Both the position numbers and the translations under genes were made by a program. The notes under the pieces are model-generated. The model was not told the DNA's origin and did not search any database. It was given only the letters and a program-made list of their open reading frames with translations. Shown piece after piece: positions 39,360-50,271 of a DNA stretch of 64,000 bases (the first letter of the stretch is position 1; each line of letters opens with the position of its first letter). This DNA is from Cristatella mucedo (Eukaryota > Bryozoa > Phylactolaemata > Cristatellidae): NCBI GenBank assembly GCA_009760855.2, contig WPIO01000073.1, positions 391,001 through 455,000 on the forward strand, in the 5' to 3' direction.

Positions 39360-41760
39360 GTGGTGATCAATGATCAGCCATGCAGTTTAAGCCCTCCTTA
39401 TTGTCCCTACAGGACGTGAGGGTGCGAGGATGCTAAAACTCGTGCACCAGTTCAGCTAGGAAGGGAGGAGCCAAGCCGTGGCCCTGCGCGTCAGCTTAAG
39501 AACTTTTTTCTGTTTGCATTGATCAAGTGGCAGCCATTCTAGCTCTTTTAGCAAAAGAGACACGCATCAAACCTCTGTTATTTTCAAACTAGCTTTGAAG
39601 CCATACTCATAGCCAGTGATTTACAAACTTGCCTTGCAGCCATATTCATTGCCAGCTGCACCGGCCTAGTGGCTTTCTTCGGCAGCCAAGCCAAAAGGGA
39701 ACTATAAAATCTTGCCGAGACAGAACTAAGGAGCTAGCTTTTTTGCAAGCTACCGTGAAGATGATTCCTTATCTTAGATAGCAATCGGACGTGGAAGCTA
39801 GCTGTGGAAGCAGTCGTTCTAACTAATCTTTCAAAGATTAGTCGTCGAAGACGCCAACATTCCGAGCGAGCGCATGGTGATGGTCGCAAAAAGCATCACC
39901 TATTAGAAGAGCAAAGCTTTCTAGTCCAGCCACATGCCTATGGTGTCCCAAAAGCAGCAGTCCAGTTTTCTGTTCGTTTAGTTTCAAGAAATTTTCCGGA
40001 CATCCTGGATCGTATATCGGGAAGGCAAGCATTCAGTTTATCAGTTATTGAAGCAGATGCCGACTTTTTAAATGACAAATGCAGCTGCGTATCGCCAACA
40101 TAAAAGCGATATCCTATTCAAGGGGCATGAATCCATTTTCCCAGAGGTTGAGTACTAGAGGAGAACAGCAACTCCCATGACTCTGTACACGGACAAAATG
40201 TACGGGAGCATGCTTGTCAAGAGCACTCCTAAGTGTCACGTTTACTTCATTAGTGAGGGTAAGAAGGCAGTCTGTCAAGCCTGGGTTAGGATCAAGAAGA
40301 CCTGCATCACGTACAGATTTCAAGAATTTGTCTTGGTCAATGCCTTTTAAGCTACGTCGCTGGACAAACTCGGCATTACCCCGCATGTATAACGGAGCAG
40401 GAACAGCAAATGAGACTTAACAGTGATCCAAAAGTGTCTGCCGGCACACTACAAGGTCAGTGGGGCAACATTAGTGGTAATGAAACCTAGGATGTGGCCT
40501 CCGACGTGAATGATACGATTAACGTGTTGGACCAAACTAATGTTCTCCAGAAAGTCGAGAAATGACTGTATCTGGCTGTTGATGGAGTTTCCAACGCGAA
40601 TATTGAAGTCTTCTGCAGTCAGTAACTGCCGGTCCCACGCTAATATTTTAGTGAGGAACTCCAAAAACTCTTCCTTAAGCAAGTTTAGACAGCCAGAACG
40701 AGGTCGGTATATCAAAACAGTAAGAGGCGCTGTCTTTGATGAGGACTTGGTTGCAACTAATTTAAAGAATGGCACATGCGAGAAACTGCATATCATATAG
40801 CCGGATGATTCACGAACAACAAATTCAACCACTCCACCGACCGATTCAGATCGCCTGGACTTATAGAATAGAGAACCCGGGTCGGTTGGTCTCAGATATA
40901 CACCTACTAGGCCACTGCAGCTGGCTACTAATGTGGCTGTAAGGCTAGTTTGCAAATCCCAGAGGTCCGACCACGTGTCTCCTTTGCTAAAAGAGCTAGG
41001 ATGGCGCTTGATCAACGGATACAGTGCAAAGTGCTTACGCTGACTCATGAGGCCCGCCACCACTTGGCTCCTCCGTACCTAGCTGAACTGCTGCATCAGT
41101 TCCAGCCTCTTCGTGCCCTCACATCAACAGATATGGAAATAAATTAGCTGCTCCATTCCACCGCCTAAAAACCGTTGGCGAAAATACCTTTAGCTCTGCG
41201 GATCTTTGACTGTGGAACTCGCTTCAATGATTCTTCGTTACACAACGACAACTACTCTCCTACTGCCGACTACGTCACATCCTTCCCAGCGGTCCTGAGC
41301 TGCTACTTCCATGAGACTCACTACTTCGACTGCTCTCTTGACTCTGCTACGCTTCCCACTTTCTCTTTTTTACGTAAGATTAATTATGTTGGCTACCGAA
41401 GGCGTACCAAAAGCCGCTTAGGCTGCAAGTGCGCTATATAAAACTCTCCGGCGTAAGACCCGTCTTTGTGGCGTTGCAGAACCAGAGATCCATTACGTTA
41501 CAGTACCTGAGCAGAGCAGAGCGTCATCCAAGCTTCGGTAAGCAGAAATGCATCTAGCTTCTCCTGGACAGCCCGATCGCGGGTAAGCAACCCCCTGATT
41601 TTGAGTGAGCAGACATTTAGCAGGTGAAATTTAAGACGCCGTCCAACAACTGAGTGACGCCGATTAAGGGGCTTGCATTCTAGTAGGCAGTTAGCCGGCC
41701 CCGCAGACTCGGCTCCTTGGAACTTAAATTGTACCTTAGTAATGGCCCCGGTTGACATTT
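39360..41760 (-). mobile_element. LINE-B with endonuclease domain, internally deleted and carrying a nested LINE-B
   Basis: The minus strand encodes, from the right, the start of an AP-type endonuclease (FHLLNVCSLKIRGLL, LDAFLLTEAWM at 41500-41700). Further parts at 40450-40905 read VGGVVEFVVRESSGYMIC, VLIYRPRSG and TAEDFNIRVG; DFN is the endonuclease catalytic-motif region. Then LDKHAPVHF near 40180, and the RT C-terminal part down to 39360. The first half of the RT is missing between about 40120 and 40180. A plus-strand LINE-B 3' piece interrupts it at 40905-41455. Frameshifts and gaps show it is dead. Confidence 0.78.
40905..41455 (+). mobile_element. LINE-B 3' fragment nested in the opposite orientation
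   Basis: Plus-strand peptides LQLATNVAVRLVCKSQRSDH, VSPLLKELGW, then LTHEARHHLAPPYLAELLHQ and SFPAVLSCYFHETHYFDC match the LINE-B C-terminus. The 3' tail ggctaccgaaggcgtacc then gcgctatataaaa closes it near 41440. Confidence 0.78.
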
Positions 41761-42638
41761 CACAGCATGCTGAGGCACGGCAAGCGAGCTACTTACGCAA
41801 AGAGTTTTAATAAGCGCTGTAAACTTATGGGTCGTAGGTGTAATAGTCAAGCTGGTGATAGGGTGAACGTAGGATACAGGGAGGCTCTTACAGACCCGCC
41901 GAAGAAGGCCCGCAGGTATCTATTGACTAATGGCGACATTGCACCTTACGCTAAGCAGGTCATGTTTTGAGTAGCATGCCCGATTACAGTTTATAAACAG
42001 TCAAAGAGAAGATTACAGCGGAACAACCAAAGGTATCACGAAGAGGTCAGGTAAAGGTCCACACTGCACTTTCAGTCTCCCAAGGCCGCACTCTAGAGCT
42101 GGAAGTCTGTATCGGCGGGGGCACAAAGCTTACTGTTATAAAAGAACCTGGTGATTTTCAAAATACATTTTTGCGGAAGATTAGCTACTTGTATTTATTT
42201 TAGACATAGTTGCTGAGGGGAACACACTTGGTATACGAGGAAACGAAACTTAAATTGGTTGCCCAGTTTTATAAACGTATTAAATCATCTTGCACTTTAA
42301 GAAAGCGCAGGAGAACTTTTCGCGGCAAAAGGCAGTAGCGAACCCAATACAATATTTTACTACACCTTCTCAGGCAATACGTCCACAGGTAATGCACAGC
42401 TAGGACTGGATGCGGTTCCACAGGGCTTTTCAGGCGACATGCTTTCGGCAAAAAAATATGAATAGCTCCAAGCTCTTTTGATTTTTATTAAATTAGAAAC
42501 TAGGCCGCTGATTCGGCTTGCTTTAGGCTCGCATTCTATGAGTCAGTTCTATGACACAATGCAGCCGCATTGAATTTTACTGGAGTTCGCAGCTACCGTA
42601 CTGCACCACTTCTTAATTACCTGCCCTTGCTCCTACTT
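41761..42638. other. No gene recognised
   Basis: No family features or repeats identified. Confidence 0.5.
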
Positions 42639-42808
42639 GATCCGTGGCGGTGCACTAGGTAAGGCGGTTGCTTTTCGCGACCTTGGTCCCGAGGTCATGG
42701 GTTCGATTCCTGCGGTGGGGCGATCCTTTATTGCAGCTGCAAGCGGTGCTGATAGTCGCAAAGGCTCTTCTGTCGCTATACGAAAGAGGCCGTTTCAAAT
42801 CAGCTAGC
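42639..42808 (+). mobile_element. SINE-B, tRNA-derived SINE
   Basis: A-box region ggcggtgcactaggtaaggc, B box catgggttcgattcctgc, and a unique body cagctgcaagcggtgctgat then aaggctcttctgtcgctata and gaaagaggccgt. The body differs from SINE-A. Confidence 0.82.
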
Positions 42809-42869
42809 GCACGGCAGGAGCAAGGATTGAAGCTCATTTTGCAGTTCTTACTGACTGTTTCTGACTAGT

Positions 42870-43020
42870 AAGTACTGAGCCTGAGGAGAACGAGGCCTTT
42901 GCAGCGGCCCAGCGGCAGAGGAGAGAAAAGCGAGCTGCAGAGGCGGCGGCGGAGCAGCTGAAGCGAAGTCGAGGGCCGCACAAGATCCGAATCCGTCGCT
43001 TAAAACTAAACAGTAGCTGC
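42870..43020 (+). other. Short open frame rich in Ala, Glu and Arg (unassigned)
   Basis: Between the two SINEs a plus-strand frame reads EPEENEAFAAAQRQRREKRA, AEAAAEQLKRSRGPHKIR and RRLK, followed by a (TGC)n run and a stop. The composition suggests a charged helix. I cannot identify it, and it may be chance or a fragment of a captured exon. Confidence 0.2.
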
Positions 43021-43059
43021 TGCTGCTGCTGCTAGCAACAAAAAGAAGCAACAGCAGCA

Positions 43060-43188
43060 GACGAGAGCAGATAAGGCGCTCGCCTGAGGACCAAGGTCTG
43101 GCCGAGGTCGTGGGCTTGAGCCCACAAGGCATATGGGAAGCGCCCGAATAGAGATTAAGTTCTCTCGGGGCGCTATGCCGATGAATTT
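43060..43188 (+). mobile_element. SINE-A, tRNA-derived SINE
   Basis: The 5' part is degraded (ataaggcgctcgcctgagga). The B box gtcgtgggcttgagccc is clear, and so is the complete tail gcgcccgaatagagattaag then ttctctcggggcgctat. Confidence 0.83.
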
Positions 43189-43883
43189 TTTCTTTAGCGA
43201 GTACCTGTAAGTGTCCCGAGATTGTCTGACTGACGGAACGGGCTAAGCAGTGCACCGTCACGGCAGGTCGTAAGTCGATTTGCTTCGGTTCGCCCACAAA
43301 TAGCATAGCGTCTTTGCTGCTGCCGTGGCAGCCAAAGCTACAGAGCAAGGCAGCCAGATCGCAGGAAGCTGATGCTTGTCTGCTTTGCAGGGTGCTGCTA
43401 ATGCCTAGACGAAACTGGCGAGGGCGGCATATATGGGCTGTCTGACGTTTGAACACCCGCCACTCTCGAGTGCTCGACAAGTATGCTCTGAGCACGTCAC
43501 GCAGACAAAATAAAGACGACAAAAAAAGTCTTCAAACAGATTTCTATGGAGAGGGAGCTGTGATCTAGTTGTAGAGATGCCGAGTCAACTGGCCGCTTGC
43601 TTTCACAAGACATCGTGGAGCCTGTGCAGTTCTCGTTTACTTGCTACTTAATTAAGCTATGTGACAAGTGAGAACGATCTCTTGAGCTAGTGGTAGCTAG
43701 CACTGCTCATTGACTCCCTTGCGTTCTCATAGCACTGCTCTGAAATTTCAGTAGCTTAGATTAAGTAGTTCTTTATTCTACGAATGTCAGATCGAGGACA
43801 GTTCCGATTCGAAACCTATGGCACAGCCATCAACCAAGTAGCTTTTAAGTACTCAATGCCAAGAAGAGTGCATGTTATATTCC
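43189..43883. other. No gene recognised
   Basis: Nothing identifiable in this spacer between SINEs. The long minus-strand ORF overlapping it (42848-43522) runs across a SINE and simple repeats. Confidence 0.5.
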
Positions 43884-44031
43884 AGGAGGTAGGCGCTGGC
43901 TCTGTATAACCTAGATCGTGTGTTCGAATCGTGCAGTAAGAGATCCTCTATTTCCAACTGCAAGTGGTGGTGGTGATAGTTACTAGGACTCTTCTATGGC
44001 TATACAAATGAGGCCGTTAAAGCAGCTAATA
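43884..44031 (+). mobile_element. SINE-B, tRNA-derived SINE
   Basis: A diverged copy: B box gtgtgttcgaatcgtgcag, then aactgcaagtggtggtggtg, aggactcttctatggctata and atgaggccgttaaagcagct. Confidence 0.75.
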
Positions 44032-45967
44032 TTTACTTGGCTGTTCTATTTATTTGTGCTTTTTACATTTCCAGATCGAAGTGCATGCTTATGATACTGA
44101 GCTCACCGGAGAGTTACAAGCAATACGACTATTGCCAGACCATTGCTAAGAGTTATCATCAATTATCTCACTGCCGACACCAAACGTATTAACGTGAGTG
44201 AAGCAGCTCGTGAACTATTGCTTTGCCACCAAACCGCAGCACGTGTACCTTGTACTCCTTCTTGCAGACATGCGAAAGACACTAACGGATACAGCGTCTC
44301 TGTGCAATGCTGGAGAGCCGTACAGGTTGAACCGGTACATCCAGATGTGCTGGATAGAGGAGAGCACAATAGCAATGGAGAAGACCCATCCCTTATTAAC
44401 AACCCCTTTCCTAAATGGAAAACATTTTGGTTCGCTATTTATGCACAGTATCCACCATGGCGTACAATTTCCAAATTATCATTCCGAACAACTTTTAATT
44501 TTTCTAAATCGTAGATTATGACATATCTGGCCAAAGGGTTAAAGTCCGGGAACCAATATTTACATATAGTACTGCGACTACCATAAAAAATGTAGCATGA
44601 TACCGTTTCCATAATCCGAACTAGATATTTAGGTATAATAATAATTTTAGGAAGCCTGCTAATGCCGTCACATGGGTCTAGCTTTGAGAAACGTGGAACA
44701 AATTAAATTAAGTCCCGTAAACTTGGAGCCTCGCCTCGAGGCATTGGTGCTTGCTTCCGGAATAAGCATGATTATGGGGTTTACTTAGCTTGCGCCTCAT
44801 ACCAAGTACTGCTCCGTGGCCGGTTATGAGTGGCCAAAAAGCCTTTCTAGACCACCCTAATCTAAAAATTTGGTAGATGTACTAATTGATTAATTATTAT
44901 TCTATCTTATTCAATAAAGTAGTTAATACCAAAAAATTCCTTAAACCTCAAAAATACAGAGCAGATTATACCTTTCCTCGCACTTAGGCTTTTAAACAGA
45001 ATGGTAGTGATAAATTAAAATTGAGCTTTGTGCGAGAAAATTATGAATACCGTTAAGGCCAAATGTCTTGTGTTAAATAATATTTACCCAAATATGTTAT
45101 TACAATTTATAAGCGGTGTACGGAGCCAATCTAGCAAATCATAATGTAGTCCAGTTCCATGAACTGTTTATGAAAATGACAATTACTTCAGTATTTGGTA
45201 GGCCAATCTTTATTCTTGATTACTAGGCAACATTCCTTAGGCAGTTTATTGGTGAGATTTTCTAAGCATTTACACATCTCAATTACTAATACCTTCTTAT
45301 TCAATACTTTCCAGGAATGTAAATTTTTACTTGTAATACAGGAGACATAACTCCACTAACCACTTACCCAAATTCTGTGTTTACTTTCTGACCTTTTCAA
45401 CTGTCGGAGTGGCAAGAATGCACATGCTGTTACATGCCCAGATCTAGCTTAATCAATTGCTTTGGTGTAAAACTAGCCTGATTTTCCCGTACGTACTCCT
45501 CTGGAGAGAAACCAGCTACATTCAGAATTGAGCAGTAATTCAGTGAGAGACGAAGAAATTTTAGTTTTACATGACAGTTGTAAAGTTGAGAAAGAAATTA
45601 ATGATGCACTAAACAAAATTATCTCTACCAATTGATCAGAGATCTTAGTCTCTCCAGTCCAGTGAGAAGCTTTTTAATCTAGCTTCAATAAGTGTGAAAG
45701 TTAATCAAGCACCTGATTGGAGACTATTTATTAGAAAATTATTAGTAAACGTGAATAAGGGTATGAAAAAATTGTTAGTGACGACTAACCATTATCTTCA
45801 GTTTTTTCTTGTCTCTTTGTATACCTTTGTTAGAAATGCAAGTTAATTGAAACTTATTGCTGCTTTTCTGAATAAATCCCTTTAAACCAAAAGATTTAAT
45901 TGTGTCCGTTTTCTAGTCGGGTAACCTTGTAATGTCTCATTACAATGATCGTAAAAGCGAAGTTTTA
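44032..45967. other. No gene recognised
   Basis: The plus-strand ORFs at 44143-44514 and 44198-44521 overlap in two frames and show no recognisable motif. The rest is AT-rich. Confidence 0.45.
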
Positions 45968-48135
45968 AGATGTCGACAATCAACCATTTCCTCAACCACT
46001 CACTTTTTATCTCCTTACCTAATCATCCCTGTGATGATCTAGCTGATCGCTATTCAAGCTTCTTTGTCGAGAAGATTGACAGCATCAGAGAGTGTATTCC
46101 AATGATGGCAACAACCCTAGAATGATATCCCTCCACTTCATGCAGCAGCTCAATGGCTACATTCAAGGTCACCAGTGACCTGTCCTGAAGTTCATATCCT
46201 CAAACAAGGAAGACTAGTCTTTTGGACCATATTTCCACTGTCCCGCTTGTACGATGCCTTGTTCTGCAGCTGCCATGACTAAACATTATAATACGTCATT
46301 AGCCTCAGGTCATGTCCCAGTACCTTTCAAAAATGCTGCAGCCGGGCCTCTGCTCAAGAAAGCAACACTGCACCAAGAGAACTTGAGCACCTACCGCCCA
46401 GTTTTTCTTCAACAGTTTGTGGCAGACCAGCTGAACTCATACATTGAAACTTCAAACCTTGCTAGGAGTTCCAGTCTGGTTTAAGAGCAAATCACTCCAC
46501 AGAGTTATCATTGCTTCGGATGTACAACGATCTACGTAGAATTTCAGACATATGCAGATTATCTCTGCTTGTTCTGCTCAATCTTTCGGCAGCTTTTGAT
46601 ACCACCGATCACCGACTCCTTCTTGAGAGCCTCTCATCTCTCCTGGGCATCACTGGCACTGTCCTGCAACGGTACATACACCATTTTAGTGGAAGACTGC
46701 AGAGTATTTATGTGAATAGACAAAGATCATCCGAGGAACCTGTGAAATATGTAGTACCTCAGGGCTCCGTGCGAGGTCCTGTTCTATTCACGGTTTATAC
46801 TCTCCCTCTTGCTGGTGTGATCGCCAAGCACGCACTTAGCTTTCTCTTCTATGCGCATGGCACTCAGTTAAACCTTTGCCTTGATTTCTCTCTGCCCTTC
46901 AGCAAGTTGAATTCTCTCAAGTCCCTTGCTTCATGTATTTATGACATCCGCATATGTATGGCAGCAAATTTTCTTATACTTAATGATGATTAAACCAACT
47001 TACTATTTATGGGAAAACCAAGGACGATTCAGAAATGGGAAAAGCCAAAGTTCAAAATCTGCTCTGCCAGCATATCTCCTATTGAATCTGCACGAAATGT
47101 AGGTGTTATGTTCCTAAGTGACCTTTCGCTAGACAACTATATCAGCTCCACAGTCAAGTCTGCCTACTTTTAGCTACATAACCTTGCTAAAATTTGGGCT
47201 TGTTTAATCAGGGATACCAAATGTAAAATGGTCCATGCAGTTGTGACATCCCGTCTCGACTTCTGTAACTCACTGCTTGCTGGTCTACCGGCCTGTGCAA
47301 TCAGGTGCTTACAGCTGGTGCAAATCTCGGCAGCTAGGCTTGTCTGTATAGAGAAGTGAAGCTGCAGCATCTCACCACTTTTTACCGACCCGCACTGGCT
47401 ACCAGTCAAGGGACGGATCGGCTTCAAGGTATTGCTACTAATAAATAAATAAATCCTACTCAACTAAATGGCCTTTTGTGTATAGCGACAGAAGGGCTTT
47501 AATGCTATCACCACCGCTTGCAGCAGCGATAACGAATCGCTCATCGCAGGAATCGAACCCACGACCTCGCGACCACGGTCGTGAAAGCAAACGCTTTACC
47601 TAGTGTGCCATCACAGATCACTTTTAGACCCTTTATTTGTTTGTTCCAGCTTACCTATCAGATATATTTCCTCACCAGGCTAAGCATCGTAACACAAACT
47701 TTTTTAATCTAACTGTTTACCTATACCTCGTACAAACATCAAATCCTTAGGAGATCGTGCCTTTAGTTCCTATGCTCCCAAAGCCTGGAACCCACACCCG
47801 ATGTGGGTAATGACATCTCCTGACTTGTCCACATTTAAAAAGAAAAAAAGAAACGAAAAGCGCACCTATTTATCACAGCATTTAGTGGGTCTCTATGATT
47901 CATTCTTTATATGTTAATGCTTCTGACACTGTGCTTAGTGCCACTAAGCATACTTGTATGCTGACCCTGTGAATGTCACCTCTAACCAAGTTAATCTTGT
48001 TGCTTATTGTGCATGCTACCACTAACCATTCGATCGTGTTTGCTTTTCAGCAAATGTAAAGCGTCTAGAAAGAGATTGAGTTCTCTGAGGGTTCTTTATC
48101 AATTGTATTATTATTATTATTATGAATTTCCACTC
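45968..48135 (+). mobile_element. L2-like LINE, reverse transcriptase to tail, split by a SINE-B
   Basis: Plus-strand order: DDLADRYSSFFVEKIDSIRE (pre-RT linker), LLNLSAAFDTTDHRLLLESL, GSVRGPVLFTVYTLPLAG, then FLFYAHGTQLNLC where YADD has become YAHG. After that come the RT C-terminal motifs, a minus-strand SINE-B insertion at 47437-47624, resumption with LSDIFPHQAKHRNTN-like sequence, the 3' untranslated region, tail at 48057-48110 and (ATT)n. Many stops; a dead copy. Confidence 0.88.
47437..47624 (-). mobile_element. SINE-B inserted in an L2 copy
   Basis: The reverse strand reads tggcacactaggtaaagcg, gtcgtgggttcgattcctgc, agcggtggtgatagc and cttctgtcgctatacacaaa, with an (ATAA)n end. L2 sequence continues on both sides. 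ttgctact to the left and gatcact to the right may be remnants of a target duplication. Confidence 0.85.
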
Positions 48136-48259
48136 TGTATAACTGTGTGCCTAAAGTAGATCAAATTGGCCACCTTTCAACGGATACTTAAATAACCTGG
48201 ATTAGATTCATAGATCCTACCTAAGTATCACCTAGTTTTCTTTATTCCTATTGTATCAA

Positions 48260-48735
48260 AGACTTGGGAAGACTTGTTAAGCAACTTGTAGCCTACCATG
48301 AAAACCATACATTGTTAAACAAATTTTAGCCGGGAGCCAAGCTACAATAATCCGTTGAAACTACTTCCCTCTGTGTAAGGAATGGCATCCTATGCAGCAA
48401 CGATGACAAGAATGTTACAGCTTTTGCCCTTCTTGATAAATCAGTCGCTTTTGACAGTATCGATCACGAAATCCTCTTTTAACAGTTTAGAACACTGATT
48501 GGTCTCGCACACGAAACCCAGGTGTGGTTCCAATCGTACTTGTTCGATCGTGTTAAACCCAAGCCTTGACGGGTCGGGTCTCATCCACTAGACCGGTCAC
48601 CAGCTGAGTCTGACAAGATTCCATCCTCGGTCCTTTGCTGTTCACTACTTATACTGAACCTCTTGAGGAAAGTGATTCGAAACCATGGAATCAACTATCA
48701 CCTTTATTCTAATGATACTCCGAAATTTTCTGCGT
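48260..48735 (+). mobile_element. LINE-B reverse-transcriptase fragment
   Basis: Plus-strand frames give TAFALLDKSVAFDSIDHEIL, TLIGLAHETQVWFQSYLFDR and then an I-P-S-S-V-L-C-like GSILGPLL remnant and NYHLYSNDTPKF (a decayed YADD). Stops and frameshifts are present. Confidence 0.65.
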
Positions 48736-50134
48736 ACATTGCACATACTTTGATACTCCAAAGTATTTGGAGCTGTGCACAGCTGATTCGTGGCGGATTT
48801 GACGGGAACTAGAATGGATTGTGGTGGATTGAGGCACAGGCGTCCGGCTTCAAAGCTCATTTGCGTAAGTGCCCTTGTTCACAGCGACAGGAAATTTGGT
48901 GGACAGATAAATTCGAATGTGTACTACAGTATCAGTGTAAAATCTGAGCTCGGCAATGCTTACGTCTGGTTGTTGCTAGCCTAATTAGAGTGGAGTGAGG
49001 TGGATTTCGGTAGATTTGGGTCATTCGTCGAAGCTGTGAGCGAGTGCAATCCACAATCTCACGATCAGCCGGATAGCATTCGAGGTAGGCGTGGCATGGC
49101 TGTAGCTGGCAGCTCTGCATGTCAGCCAGCCGGCTAGCTGATCGATGGACTGCTTTCACACTAGGCACGGGGAGGGCTAGAATGCCCTGGCGGCTTTGCC
49201 CGTACACAGACCTGTACCTTAAGTTGACAAACGAATATGGCACGACTCACCGGCCGGCGGCTAGGGTGAGAGGAAAATGCTGGAGGCGAAGCGACTCTTG
49301 AAACTGCTGGGCTGCTTGTGCTTCGCCCTCCACTGGGGACACAAATCCAGCGATTCCTCATTGATAGTTGGTCAGTTCGATTAAATTTGCCGTCTGTGTG
49401 CTTAAGCATGCAAAATCAGTGTGCTTGTAACCACTAAACTGTGAGTATGCTTTCATTGCTGCATGCTCTGATTTTTCTGAAATATTCAATTCTCACGGGT
49501 AAATATATCGATATTATATTGATATTAATATTAGTATCATCATTGTGTTGGTAGCTGCGGAAACCAGACCACATGGTTCTAAGCAGTACCAGGTCGTGGG
49601 CGTTGTGCACAACCATGGCAATAAGTTGCTGCTGGATGCTGTTACTAAGAGCTGGATCATCCTCATGAAAACCAATTGATTTTCTTGAATCACTTGTGAT
49701 GACCATAAATCAGTATTAATAGATAATAGTTTCCAATGTTATCGTCACATCCGTAGCGCAGCTGCAGTGACGCCGTTTCTCTTTATCTCAGACCCGAAAT
49801 CCTCACCCACCGAGGTGCACGTGGTAAGTTCGGAATGGCTGTGCGGGTTTTGTGCTGAATAAGCTACAAGCCTCGAGAGGTCAATGTTAGCCACCAGCAG
49901 GCCTCCAAGCACTGGACCTGCTGGCAATTAGCCTTAAATAAAGTCGGAAGATTGGTTTTTCAGTTAAATGTAAATGGGAATTTAATAGTTCGCTGAATAC
50001 AGATACATCAAACCTTTTTCTTTTTCGTGCTTGGCGTTTTACATGCTCGATTTTAACAAGTCCTATATTTCTCTATAAAAAGCCAAATAAGTATCTTTTT
50101 AAAAGCGAAGCTGCTATAAAATTTGATCTTTAAT
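48736..50134. other. No gene recognised
   Basis: ORFs around 48790-49409 overlap on both strands without recognisable features. Nothing else noted. Confidence 0.45.
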
Positions 50135-50271
50135 ATATAATTCATTTTTACAAAACCCTAAGAAAATTTAATTTCTGTTCAGGGGCTTCACGTATGCCAC
50201 GGGGCCCGAGCCTATGACCTTGGCTGGACCTCGGTCAGGGTGAGAGTCTGAGCCACTGGGCCACACCAGTG
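50135..50271 (-). mobile_element. SINE-A, tRNA-derived SINE
   Basis: The reverse strand has ggtgtggcccagtggctcag (A box), gtcataggctcgggccc (B box) and cccctgaacagaaattaaat as diverged tail. Confidence 0.75.

Noticed and set aside
42848-43522. Minus-strand ORF of 224 residues
   Set aside because: It crosses a SINE-A, a (CTG)n run and unrelated sequence, and has no family motif.
44143-44521. Two overlapping plus-strand ORFs of 107-123 residues
   Set aside because: They are in different frames of the same DNA, with no recognisable motif, splice context or repeat homology, so there is no basis for a gene call.
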